From: UBA4717 sp002404395
GTDB lineage: Bacteria > Bacillota > Clostridia > Oscillospirales > CAG-272
Direction: 5' to 3'
NCBI GenBank assembly: GCA_937902275.1
Contig: CALFNW010000042.1
Coordinates: 1 to 18,725 of the forward strand
DNA: 18,725 bases
The translations under genes were made by a program, and so were the position numbers. Of this stretch, positions 1-7,254 are shown in pieces (position 1 is the first letter of the stretch; each line of letters begins with the position of its first letter). The notes beneath the pieces are model-generated. The model had not been told where the DNA came from. It made no database searches and was given only the letters and a program-made list of their open reading frames with translations.

Positions 1-49
1 CTTTCATTCCTATTTGTGCTGACGCTTTAGCGGCAGAATGGGGATTGTT

Positions 50-223
50 ATGAACGATTTAATTTTGAATAACGGGATCAGAATGCCGCAAGTAGGCTTC
101 GGTACGTTTCTGCTTCAGGGCGAAAAATGTAAAAACGCCGTGCGGGAGGCGATCATCGCCGGCTATCGGATGATCGGCAACGCCGAGAAGCCGGAGCTTG
201 CGGAAACAGCGACGACGTGGTGA
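50..223 (+). pseudogene. Aldo/keto reductase, N-terminal fragment
   Basis: The first ~42 residues match the start of the aldo/keto reductase superfamily (NADPH-dependent (beta/alpha)8-barrel oxidoreductases). A short first strand leads into the 'MPQVGFGTF' motif and then a helix ending 'AIIAGYRMI', where family members continue with the catalytic Asp (D-T-A-x-x-Y-x-N-E). Here that Asp and everything after it are replaced by about 15 unrelated residues and a stop. Only ~57 codons remain of a usual ~270-280, and the catalytic Tyr, Lys and His are absent. The ATG at 50 is preferred over the one at 38 because a GGGGA sits 6 bases before it and the protein begins there in homologues. The fragment is probably the leftover of a deletion. 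Seen: the motif and the truncation. Inferred: non-functionality. Confidence 0.75.
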
Positions 224-345
224 AAACTTGACTTTGCAAAACCAAAGGAGCATATCTGCCGAATTACAATATTCTGCCGCGCAACGCGCTCTCACTCCGC
301 GCGCCGTTTTGCAGTTGATCATCTTTTTCAAATTCGAAACGGTGC

Positions 346-378
346 TGAGTCAAAAACAGAGACTCGCTTTTTGACTCA
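346..378. repeat. AT-rich perfect inverted repeat
   Basis: TGAGTCAAAAA at 346-356 and TTTTTGACTCA at 368-378 are exact reverse complements around an 11-base loop. The loop itself contains a further GACTC that could pair with the left arm instead, so two alternative hairpins are possible. It lies between the aldo/keto reductase stub and the terminator of the ABC operon. It has too little GC for a classical terminator, and its role is unknown. The rest of 224-454 shows no coding potential I can support. Confidence 0.6.
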
Positions 379-454
379 AAATACCCCTGATACCGCCGTG
401 TATGAACGGGCAATGCGTCGGTGATCACGCTGTCATGCAGCCGGATTTTACGTC

Positions 455-497
455 AAAAAGCCCTTGCAGGGCGGATAAGATCCGCCCCGCAAGGGCC
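455..497 (-). terminator. Rho-independent terminator of the ABC operon
   Basis: GCCCTTGC (460-467) pairs with GCAAGGGC (489-496) and GGGCGGAT (469-476) with ATCCGCCC (480-487). The stem is long and GC-rich with one internal mismatch and a 3-base loop. Read on the minus strand, the stem is followed by TTTTT (455-459). It lies 35 bases beyond the stop codon of the second ABC gene, where a terminator of that operon would be expected. Confidence 0.88.
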
Positions 498-531
498 ATA
501 TTTATGTCGGTTGTGTTGCCGAACTTTCCTT

Positions 532-2280
532 TTATTCGATTTTCCAACCTTCCGATTTTTTGCGGATATCAACAAAATCTTTGTATTTTCCGGGTACAGC
601 GGCAAGCGTTTCGTGAGTTCCTTGCTGTATTATGCGGCCGTCGTCCATCACAAGTATCTGGTCTGCCTGTTCGATCGTAGCAAGTCGGTGTGCAATTGTA
701 ATAATGGTTTTGCCGCGTGTCAGCTCTGAGATCGCCTGTTGGATCAGGTGTTCGTTTTCGGGATCAATGCTTGCGGTCGCTTCGTCCAAAATGATGATCG
801 GTGCATTCTTAAGAATTGCACGCGCAATGGAAATACGCTGTCTTTCGCCGCCGGACAGTGTGCCGCCGCCCTCTCCGATGACCGTGTCGTAGCCTTGCGG
901 AAGTGCCGAAATAAACTCATGACAGCAAGCCTTCTTCGCCGCCGCGATCATTTCTGCCTCGGTGGCATCCGGTTTTCCGAAACAAATATTGGCACGGACC
1001 GTATCATGAAAGAGATAGACGTTTTGAAATACCATAGATATGTTTGAAAGCAGACTGTCGCAGGTGAATTCATGCAGATCATGCCCGCCGAGCGTAATTC
1101 TTCCCGAGTTTGGGTCATAAAAACGTGCGATCAGACTGCAGAGCGTTGTTTTCCCGGAACCGGAAGCACCTACAACGGCAGTTGAGGTTTTTTCCGGGAT
1201 CCGAAAGCTTACCCCTTTCAGTACCATGCGGGAGTCGTAGCCGAAATCAACATTTTCAAACTCAATATCGTAGTGTTCGGGTTTGACGTCCTTTCCGTCG
1301 GCATCAATCAGGCTTTCGGTCTTAAGCGCTTCAAGCTGATTCATTGCATCGTCGATCACCCCGAGCGTGTGAGCACTGTCGCTTATAGGCTCAAGGCTCG
1401 CAAAGATGCTGAATGAAAAAAACACAAACGCCAACATCATGGAAAAGTCCATACTGCCGTGCAGACAGCCGAGCGCCGACGCCGCGGCAAGTCCGACCGA
1501 GCCGCATTTGAGTGCAAGCAAATGTCCTGCATTTGCCGGGAGATAGCCCCACTCGATCTTCAGATGAATTTTCCGACTGTCGCCGGCTGCCTTTGTCACC
1601 GCCTCCATCGACGCTCCCGCTTTGCCGAAAGATTTGACCACCGCAAGCCCGCGTGCATATTCGATGATCGCGCCTGTCATATCGCGGTTCGCCTGCGCTT
1701 CCGTCGGAGCGTTTACCTTGGCGTAGTTTGAGATAATAAGCATAAAGCCAAAGGAAAGCAACGCCGATGCCAGCGCGATAACGGCAGTGATCGGGCTGCA
1801 TATCACAAGTCCTATAAAAATAACAAGGAAATTAAGGTATCCGCCGACAAAGTTATCGATCATACGAATTCCCATTCCCTCTAACGTGGAAAGTCCTGTC
1901 GTGATTGAATTCAGTATGTTTCCCGTGCTGATCTTTCCGAAGTAACCGAGCGACACGCGCTTCAAAGCGTCACCGACGGCAAGACGATCACGTGCGGTAA
2001 GCCGATAGCTTATCGGCTCCTGAAGTTTTGCTCTGAAATAGTCAAACAAAAAACGGAAAAAGACAAGAATTATCTGAATTACGACAGATCTCCAAATCCA
2101 TGAGGCGTCAAATTTTCTGCCGCTTTTCTGCGATTCTATAAGACTGCCCACAGTATATGCGGCAAGCCCGAGCGGTAATGCCGTAAAAATATGCGAGAAA
2201 AAGGTCATCACAAAACCAAAGTACAGTTGACCCTTAAACTCTCCGCACCAATCAATTATGCGCTTAACCGTTTTAAACAT
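532..2280 (-). CDS. ABC transporter half-transporter (TMD-NBD), second subunit of heterodimer
   Basis: This 582-residue half-transporter has a six-helix type IV (exporter-fold) membrane domain over roughly residues 1-310 and a C-terminal nucleotide-binding domain. It shows Walker A GASGSGKTT, signature LSGGERQR, Walker B IIILDEATAS with the catalytic Glu, the continuation 'DPENE', and the switch His in AHR. All ATPase residues look intact. It starts 3 bases after its partner gene with AAGGAGG 8 bases upstream, so the two are translationally coupled and surely form a heterodimer. The membrane domain and the DPENE ending resemble the YbtPQ/IrtAB group, which has an exporter fold but imports ferric siderophores. 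That substrate assignment is an inference, supported only by the operator upstream. A multidrug or peptide exporter is the alternative. Confidence 0.9.
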   Translation of the reverse strand: MFKTVKRIIDWCGEFKGQLYFGFVMTFFSHIFTALPLGLAAYTVGSLIESQKSGRKFDASWIWRSVVIQIILVFFRFLFDYFRAKLQEPISYRLTARDRLAVGDALKRVSLGYFGKISTGNILNSITTGLSTLEGMGIRMIDNFVGGYLNFLVIFIGLVICSPITAVIALASALLSFGFMLIISNYAKVNAPTEAQANRDMTGAIIEYARGLAVVKSFGKAGASMEAVTKAAGDSRKIHLKIEWGYLPANAGHLLALKCGSVGLAAASALGCLHGSMDFSMMLAFVFFSFSIFASLEPISDSAHTLGVIDDAMNQLEALKTESLIDADGKDVKPEHYDIEFENVDFGYDSRMVLKGVSFRIPEKTSTAVVGASGSGKTTLCSLIARFYDPNSGRITLGGHDLHEFTCDSLLSNISMVFQNVYLFHDTVRANICFGKPDATEAEMIAAAKKACCHEFISALPQGYDTVIGEGGGTLSGGERQRISIARAILKNAPIIILDEATASIDPENEHLIQQAISELTRGKTIITIAHRLATIEQADQILVMDDGRIIQQGTHETLAAVPGKYKDFVDIRKKSEGWKIE

Positions 2281-2283
2281 ACT

Positions 2284-4056
2284 TTACGCCTCCTTTTCCG
2301 CTGTCGATACCGCCCAATTTTTTGCACCTATATGCGCCTGCCAAAGCTCTCGGTAGAGCGGGCAGTATTCAAGCAGGCTTTCCTGCGTACCCTCAGCCTC
2401 GATTCTGCCGCTTTTCAGCACAACGATATTGTCCGCATTCCGAATGGTGGACAATCGGTGCGCAATTACAAGAAGCGTTTTGCCCTTGGTCAGCGCGGCG
2501 ATACTGCGCTGAATTTTATCCTCGTTTTCGGGATCGGTAAATGCGGTTGCCTCATCAAGAATTACGATCGGTGCATTTTTAAGCATCATACGTGCGATCG
2601 CAATACGCTGTTTTTCGCCGCCGGAGAGGCGTTTGCCCGCTTCGCCTGCGGGAGTATCATAGCCTTTGGGAAGCTTATTTATAAACTCCTCGCACTGCGC
2701 GGCTTTTGATGCCGCTTTTACTTCGTCGTCGGTTGCATTCGGATTGCCGAGACGGATGTTTTCAAGCAATGAGCATTGAAAGAGAAAATTGTCCTGCGTG
2801 ACGAAACTGACATATTCCGAAAGTTCGGAGAGCGGCATATCCTTGATATTTACGCCGCCGATCGTGATCTCGCCCGACGTCACATCAAAGAAACGTGCGA
2901 TCAGCTTGGCAACGGTCGATTTTCCGCCGCCCGACGGACCGACAAGCGCCGTAAAGCTTCCCTCCTGCAGCTTCAGATTCACTCCGTGCAGCACCTCGTC
3001 CTTTTTATCGCCGGTATATGAAAAAGAGACCTTCTTCAACTCCACGTCCGTATGCTTTATCTCTGCACGTTCTGCAGGCTCGGACAGCTCCGGCATTTCG
3101 AGAAATTCCTCCAGATTTTCGATCGTATATGCCACCTGCCGCATATTCTCCGAAAACACTTCAAGCTTTGCAAGCGAGCCGACCATAGAGATCGAGAGCA
3201 TAACGGCAAGCGCGGCCTGTGCCGAAGTGATCGAGCCTCCGTTTGCAAGCGCAAGCGCGACCGGAAGCGTGCCGATCAAGGTTGAGGGAAACAGCGCGAA
3301 GCTCAATTTCATCGTGGCAAAGGTTGAGGACAGCCACTTGATGACAAACTTGCTGAAATCTGTTATGGCTCCCGCATATTTTTCGTAGCTGACGCCGGCT
3401 CTGCCGAAAGCTTTGATAACCTCGATACCCTCTATGTACTCCACGATCGTGCTGTTCATATAATTTGAGGATTCGTCATATTTGGCAAAATTTCTGCCGC
3501 TGATCTTGAAAGTCAGCCCCATACATATAAATGACAGCGGAAAGGTTACAAGCGAAGCAAGCGCCAGACGCCAATCTATTACGGCAAGCGCGGCGATGCT
3601 GACGATCGGCAGTACGATATGTCCCGCACCCTCGGGTATCATGTGTGCAAGCGGCGGTTCAAGATTCTCAATTTTATCTACCATGATCCCCTTGATCTCG
3701 CCGATCGTGTGAGCTTCCACATTACCGAGCGGCGCACGGAGAAAGCGATCGGCAAGGCGCAAACGCAGCTGCTCAAGAATGGAGTACGCCATGCTGTGAG
3801 AAGTTCCCGTTGAAAGTGTAAAGGTCAGGATTTTTAACACATATGCCGTAAGCGAAAGCAGGCACCATTTAATAATTTCCGCCGTCGTTGCCGAGTCTGC
3901 CGCAAACAGGCAGATCATGCGGTACATACAATAAAACGGAACAAGCCCGAGCATCACCGACAGCACCGATAAAACAACAGACAGCACCATTTTCTTTTTC
4001 TCGCTTTCGGCATAGGCAAACAGCACCGATGTCAAACTTCTTTTTTCAGACTTCAT
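2284..4056 (-). CDS. ABC transporter half-transporter (TMD-NBD), first subunit of heterodimer
   Basis: This 590-residue half-transporter is the first gene of the operon. The membrane domain has about six hydrophobic segments in residues ~15-310, including a 'GEIKGIMVDKIENLEP' stretch of the kind found in the YbtP/YbtQ and IrtA/IrtB siderophore transporters. The nucleotide-binding domain carries Walker A GPSGGGKST, signature LSGGEKQR, Walker B IVILDEATAFTDPENE and the switch His in AHRLST. The 'DEATAFxDPENE' form is characteristic of that group, whereas drug exporters usually have DEATSALD. Both ATP sites of the heterodimer therefore appear catalytically competent. The ribosome binding site is modest (AGAGGCG about 8 bases upstream). 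Transcription should start near 4183 at an operator-overlapped promoter. Function (ferric-siderophore or other metal-chelate transport) is inferred; the ABC class is certain. Confidence 0.9.
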   Translation of the reverse strand: MKSEKRSLTSVLFAYAESEKKKMVLSVVLSVLSVMLGLVPFYCMYRMICLFAADSATTAEIIKWCLLSLTAYVLKILTFTLSTGTSHSMAYSILEQLRLRLADRFLRAPLGNVEAHTIGEIKGIMVDKIENLEPPLAHMIPEGAGHIVLPIVSIAALAVIDWRLALASLVTFPLSFICMGLTFKISGRNFAKYDESSNYMNSTIVEYIEGIEVIKAFGRAGVSYEKYAGAITDFSKFVIKWLSSTFATMKLSFALFPSTLIGTLPVALALANGGSITSAQAALAVMLSISMVGSLAKLEVFSENMRQVAYTIENLEEFLEMPELSEPAERAEIKHTDVELKKVSFSYTGDKKDEVLHGVNLKLQEGSFTALVGPSGGGKSTVAKLIARFFDVTSGEITIGGVNIKDMPLSELSEYVSFVTQDNFLFQCSLLENIRLGNPNATDDEVKAASKAAQCEEFINKLPKGYDTPAGEAGKRLSGGEKQRIAIARMMLKNAPIVILDEATAFTDPENEDKIQRSIAALTKGKTLLVIAHRLSTIRNADNIVVLKSGRIEAEGTQESLLEYCPLYRELWQAHIGAKNWAVSTAEKEA

Positions 4057-4164
4057 AAAAAGCGCCTCTTTCTCTCCGATATTCCGACGGAGTAAATTTT
4101 ATTATATTCGTATGTCGCCGTAAACTCACGTCCCCTTTCCGATCTGTAAACAGAGCATCTTTTG

Positions 4165-4180
4165 GTTAGCTATAGCTAAC
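4165..4180. promoter_or_regulatory. 16-bp palindromic operator, copy 1
   Basis: GTTAGCTATAGCTAAC is a perfect palindrome. It starts 9 bases downstream of the -10 element of the minus-strand ABC promoter, so it covers roughly +3 to +19 of the transcript, a classical repressor position. The same outer half-sites with identical spacing recur at 4443-4458. The TTAG/CTAA half-sites recall sites of metal-dependent repressors such as the DtxR family, but the spacing differs from the canonical DtxR box. No regulator gene is in the window, so the identity of the binding protein is open. Confidence 0.75.
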
Positions 4181-4189
4181 TCGAATAAC

Positions 4190-4218
4190 AGTATATCACT
4201 AAAAAACGGTTTTGTCTA
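4190..4218 (-). promoter_or_regulatory. Sigma-70-type promoter of the ABC operon
   Basis: On the minus strand there is TAGACA (4213-4218), a 17-base spacer, and TATACT (4190-4195) with an extended -10 TG one base upstream. Start of transcription is expected near 4183, giving a leader of about 125 bases before the first ABC gene and placing the palindrome at the very beginning of the transcript. Confidence 0.75.
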
Positions 4219-4290
4219 TATCTTTGTATAAATATTGCCATGCACGGACACTTTTTTCTTTGCTTGCCGGTATAAAAAATATAAAAGCTA

Positions 4291-4319
4291 TTGAAATACG
4301 CAAATCTCTGTGTTATAAT
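4291..4319 (+). promoter_or_regulatory. Sigma-70-type promoter of the DUF6110/P-type ATPase operon
   Basis: TTGAAA (4291-4296), exactly 17 bases, then TATAAT (4314-4319) with an extended -10 (TGT before it). This is a near-consensus promoter firing away from the ABC operon. Transcription would start near 4326, leaving a ~285-base untranslated leader before the small gene at 4610. The leader holds the second operator at 4443 and a small CTGCC-TAC-GGCAG hairpin (4412-4424). I recognise no riboswitch in it. Confidence 0.78.
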
Positions 4320-4442
4320 TTGACTGTAAAAACAAGCCGCCCGTATCCGTATTGAAAACACAGGCGACAGAAGTTCCGAGTGCAAATGCATAAAATACGC
4401 TGACAAAACAACTGCCTACGGCAGCTTAAAAAAATGCAGTCG

Positions 4443-4458
4443 GTTAGTTTTCGCTAAC
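4443..4458. promoter_or_regulatory. Operator, copy 2 (imperfect palindrome)
   Basis: GTTAGTTTTCGCTAAC has the same GTTAG-N6-CTAAC frame and the same total length as the perfect palindrome at 4165-4180. It lies about 120 bases downstream of the plus-strand -10 element, inside the leader of the P-type ATPase operon. It could act as a roadblock, serve a second promoter that I cannot see, or form a loop with copy 1. Functional identity with copy 1 is inferred from the matching half-sites and spacing. Confidence 0.6.
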
Positions 4459-4609
4459 ATCCTGCGGCATCAAAAAATCACGGTCATAAAAATACGGCAT
4501 TTCGTAAAGCAATGCTTTCGACCGTGCGTAAACTCTCAAAGATCATTCCGGGCGTCTGCACCGCACACGCTCGGTTTATCTGAATAAAAATATTTTTCGG
4601 AGGTCAGTC

Positions 4610-4906
4610 ATGATGAAAAAATTAGGTTTCGGTTTATTTGCCGCCGGCGTGCTGTTCGGTACTGCCGGTATAAAGCTCCTCAGCAGCAAGGATGCAAAAA
4701 AGGTATACGCCCATACCACAGCCGCCGCATTGCGTATCAAAGATAATGTTATGGCGACCGTTACCGCGGTCCGCGAAGGCGCCGATGATATTTATGCGGA
4801 AGCTAAAGCTATCAATGATCAGCGTGCAGCCGAAGAAGAAGCTGCCGTAGTTGAAGATGCTTCCGACGACGAAAGCAACGAAAGTGAAGAAAGCAAGGCG
4901 GAATAA
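4610..4906 (+). CDS. Small membrane-anchored acidic protein, DUF6110-like
   Basis: This 98-residue protein has an N-terminal hydrophobic helix (about residues 4-24, 'GFGLFAAGVLFGTAGIKLL'), a 'SSKDAKKVYAHTTAAALR' segment, an amphipathic helical middle, and a very acidic tail (residues ~70-98) rich in Glu, Asp and Ser. The pattern matches my recollection of the DUF6110 family, found beside metal P-type ATPases in Firmicutes, but I could not search it. GGAGG lies 6 bases before the first ATG; the next codon is also ATG. It ends 3 bases before the ATPase start, so the two are almost certainly co-translated. A role as an accessory subunit or acidic metal-binding partner of the pump is inference. 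Confidence 0.85.
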   Translation: MMKKLGFGLFAAGVLFGTAGIKLLSSKDAKKVYAHTTAAALRIKDNVMATVTAVREGADDIYAEAKAINDQRAAEEEAAVVEDASDDESNESEESKAE

Positions 4907-4909
4907 CAC

Positions 4910-7009
4910 ATGAAATGCACTATTCTGCATGACATTCCGGGGCGCTTGAGAGTACATTTGTGCTGCGGACGCATGACTTTGGAGCAGGCAGATATTGTTG
5001 AATATTATCTGCGCGCGGTAGACGGTGTAAAGTCAGTCAAGGTCTATGATCGTACGCAGGATGCCGTAGTAGTTTATGATACCGAACGCGAAATAATAAT
5101 CCGCACATTTGCAAAGCTTTCGTTTGCCAAAGCCGAAGCGTTGCAAACGCTGCCGGAGCGTACTCCGCGGGCGCTTAACCGTGAATTTGAGGACAAGCTT
5201 GTCGCAACGGTTATAAACCGCTGCCTCTGCAAACTGTTTCTCCCCGCGCCGCTTTCGGCTGCATTAGCGGTATTTCGTTCGGTAAAATACATTAAAGAAG
5301 GCCTGCTTGCTCTGCGCCGCCGAAAACTGTCGGTGGCAGTGCTTGATGCGACCGCCGTAACCGTATCAATTGTGCGCGGCGACTATTCTACTGCCGGCTC
5401 CGTGATGTTTATGTTGCGGCTCGGCGAAATTTTGGAAGAATGGACGCGCAAAAAATCGGTCGCCGATCTGGCGTCGGCGATGAGTCTGCACACAGACAGT
5501 GTTTGGTTAAAGAAGGACGGCACCGAAATATTGACCCCGATAACCGACGTTCGCCCGGGCGACTTCATTGTTATACGCACCGGCGGTATGATACCGTTGG
5601 ACGGCAGGGTGACAGAGGGCGAAGCAATGGTAAACCAAGCTTCACTGACCGGTGAATCCATGCCGGTCGCCAAACGACCCGGCAGTCCGGTCTATGCCGG
5701 AACCGTGGCTGAAGAAGGCGAATGTATAGTCTGTGTAGAAAAAGCCTCCGGCAGCGGACGGTATGACCGCGTAGTCAAAATGATCGAGGAATCGGAAAAG
5801 CTTAAGTCCACTGCCGAGGATAAAGCCTCCCGGATGGCGGATAAGCTTGTTTCATACACATTAGCCGGCACGGCGCTGACATATTTGCTGACACGGAACG
5901 TGACGAAAATGCTATCTGTGCTGATGGTCGACTTCTCTTGCGCGCTTAAGCTGGCTATACCTATTGCGGTGCTTTCCGCAATGCGGGAAAGCGGCGGAGA
6001 GTGCATCTCGGTCAAAGGCGGACGCTTTTTGGAAGCCGTGTCAAAAGCAGACACTGTCGTGTTCGATAAGACCGGTACCCTGACTCATGCCACACCGAAG
6101 GTAATACAGATCGTAACGTTCGGCGGACATGATGAAACGGAAATGCTCCGACTCGCGGCGTGCTTGGAAGAACATTACCCGCACTCAATGGCAAATGCCG
6201 TGGTGGAGGAAGCCAAAGCACGCGGCCTCTCCCACGACGAATACCACTCTCAGGTACAATACGTGGTTGCTCACGGAATTTCCAGCATGGTAGAACACGA
6301 ACAGGTCCTGATAGGAAGTGCCCACTTTGTTTTCGAGGACGAGGGCTGTCGTGTCCCGGAAAACGAGCAGTTGAAATTCGCATCGGTTCCGGCACAATAC
6401 TCTCACCTTTATCTGTGTATTGACAAAGAGCTTGCGGCGGTGATCTGTATTCATGATCCGTTGCGTGCGGAAGCACGTTCGGCTGTATCAGCGCTCCATC
6501 GTTGCGGCATTACGAATGTAGTGATGATGACAGGAGACAACCGCCGCACTGCCGAGTCGGTCGCAGCCGAAGTCGGTGTAGATGCGGTATATTCCGAGGT
6601 CCTGCCCGAGGACAAAGCAGCGTTCATACGCAAAGAAAAGGCAAAAGGTCATACAGTCATCATGGTCGGAGACGGTGTCAACGATTCTCCGGCGCTCTCC
6701 GAGGCAGATGTAGGTATCGCCATTTCAACCGGTGCAGCCATTGCCAAAGAGATCGCCGATATCACGATCGCGTCGGAAGATTTGTTTGAGCTTGTGACTC
6801 TGCGTAAACTCAGTGAATTACTGATGCATCGGATCCACAGCAGTTATCGCTTTATCGTAAGCTTCAACCTGTCGCTGATCCTGCTCGGCGTGGCAGGTGT
6901 ATTGCCCCCGACCGCCTCATCTCTGTTACATAACGCCTCCACTTTGGGTATAAGTCTTAAAAATATGACCAATCTGCTTAAAGAACCCGAAAACACACAC
7001 AACAGATAA
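4910..7009 (+). CDS. P1B-type heavy-metal-transporting ATPase with SCA motif
   Basis: This 699-residue P-type ATPase has an N-terminal HMA-like fold of ~70 residues lacking CxxC (a 'CC' pair sits near residue 18). Membrane segments follow at ~100-180, then the actuator motif TGES (247-250), a transmembrane pair, the phosphorylation motif DKTGT (Asp386), and hinge GDGVND (587-592). Two C-terminal helices complete it. The metal-site motif in the sixth helix is Ser343-Cys344-Ala345 in 'FSCALKLAIP' rather than CPC. The N-domain HP dipeptide is replaced by 'HYPHS' (422-426). Both deviations fit the clostridial/CtpC-like branch of P1B pumps, for which Mn, Zn or Fe export has been discussed. The substrate cannot be read from sequence. 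It starts 3 bases after the small gene, and a strong terminator follows. Confidence 0.93.
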   Translation: MKCTILHDIPGRLRVHLCCGRMTLEQADIVEYYLRAVDGVKSVKVYDRTQDAVVVYDTEREIIIRTFAKLSFAKAEALQTLPERTPRALNREFEDKLVATVINRCLCKLFLPAPLSAALAVFRSVKYIKEGLLALRRRKLSVAVLDATAVTVSIVRGDYSTAGSVMFMLRLGEILEEWTRKKSVADLASAMSLHTDSVWLKKDGTEILTPITDVRPGDFIVIRTGGMIPLDGRVTEGEAMVNQASLTGESMPVAKRPGSPVYAGTVAEEGECIVCVEKASGSGRYDRVVKMIEESEKLKSTAEDKASRMADKLVSYTLAGTALTYLLTRNVTKMLSVLMVDFSCALKLAIPIAVLSAMRESGGECISVKGGRFLEAVSKADTVVFDKTGTLTHATPKVIQIVTFGGHDETEMLRLAACLEEHYPHSMANAVVEEAKARGLSHDEYHSQVQYVVAHGISSMVEHEQVLIGSAHFVFEDEGCRVPENEQLKFASVPAQYSHLYLCIDKELAAVICIHDPLRAEARSAVSALHRCGITNVVMMTGDNRRTAESVAAEVGVDAVYSEVLPEDKAAFIRKEKAKGHTVIMVGDGVNDSPALSEADVGIAISTGAAIAKEIADITIASEDLFELVTLRKLSELLMHRIHSSYRFIVSFNLSLILLGVAGVLPPTASSLLHNASTLGISLKNMTNLLKEPENTHNR

Positions 7010-7046
7010 AGCAAAGCGGAAAAATATTTTGCGCAATAAAAGGAAA

Positions 7047-7090
7047 AGATGTCAGCTCTCCGCATTTCGGAGAACCGACATCTCTTTTTT
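7047..7090 (+). terminator. Terminator of the P-type ATPase operon, possibly bidirectional
   Basis: AGATGTC (7047-7053) pairs with GACATCT (7077-7083) and TCTCCG (7057-7062) with CGGAGA (7068-7073). A three-base internal loop separates the two stems, the hairpin loop is five bases, and TTTTTT follows at 7085-7090. On the other strand the same stem is followed by TTTTCCTTTT, so it may also stop transcription arriving from the redox operon on the minus strand. Confidence 0.88.
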
Positions 7091-7110
7091 ACCATTACGT
7101 ATAATATACT

Positions 7111-7254
7111 TTACTTACTTGCAGACTTCGGAAAAGCATAACAGCCGAAATCCGCAAGTTTTTCGCAAATAATATCTTCAAAGCTTCGTCTGCCATTCAG
7201 CATCGCAAAGATCTGAGACCGATCAAGCTCCACAGCTGTTTGCGCGGCGTGCAG
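7111..7254 (-). other. Unassigned open stretch after the FMN reductase stop
   Basis: After the TAA of the reductase (7255-7257) the same frame stays open for 47 codons until TAA at 7111-7113. The translated stretch is protein-like ('ELDRSQIFAMLNGRRSFEDI', Arg/Glu/Leu-balanced, no low complexity). It has no start codon with a ribosome binding site. It may be the remnant of a lost neighbour, a C-terminal extension cut off by a new stop, or chance: an open run of this length is not rare. I do not recognise the family. Confidence 0.3.

Noticed and set aside
1..531. Insertion sequence responsible for truncating the aldo/keto reductase
   Set aside because: No transposase, terminal inverted repeats or target-site duplication were seen; the inverted repeat at 346-378 is a single hairpin.
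2789..3388. 199-codon plus-strand frame inside the first ABC gene
   Set aside because: It is the mirror of the ABC nucleotide-binding and membrane domains, Ser/Thr/Pro-rich as expected from the complementary strand, and has no independent signals.
4320..4609. Metal riboswitch (yybP-ykoY, NiCo or similar) in the long leader of the P-type ATPase operon
   Set aside because: I find no conserved core of those classes, only a small CTGCC/GGCAG hairpin; the operator copy is a better explanation for regulation.
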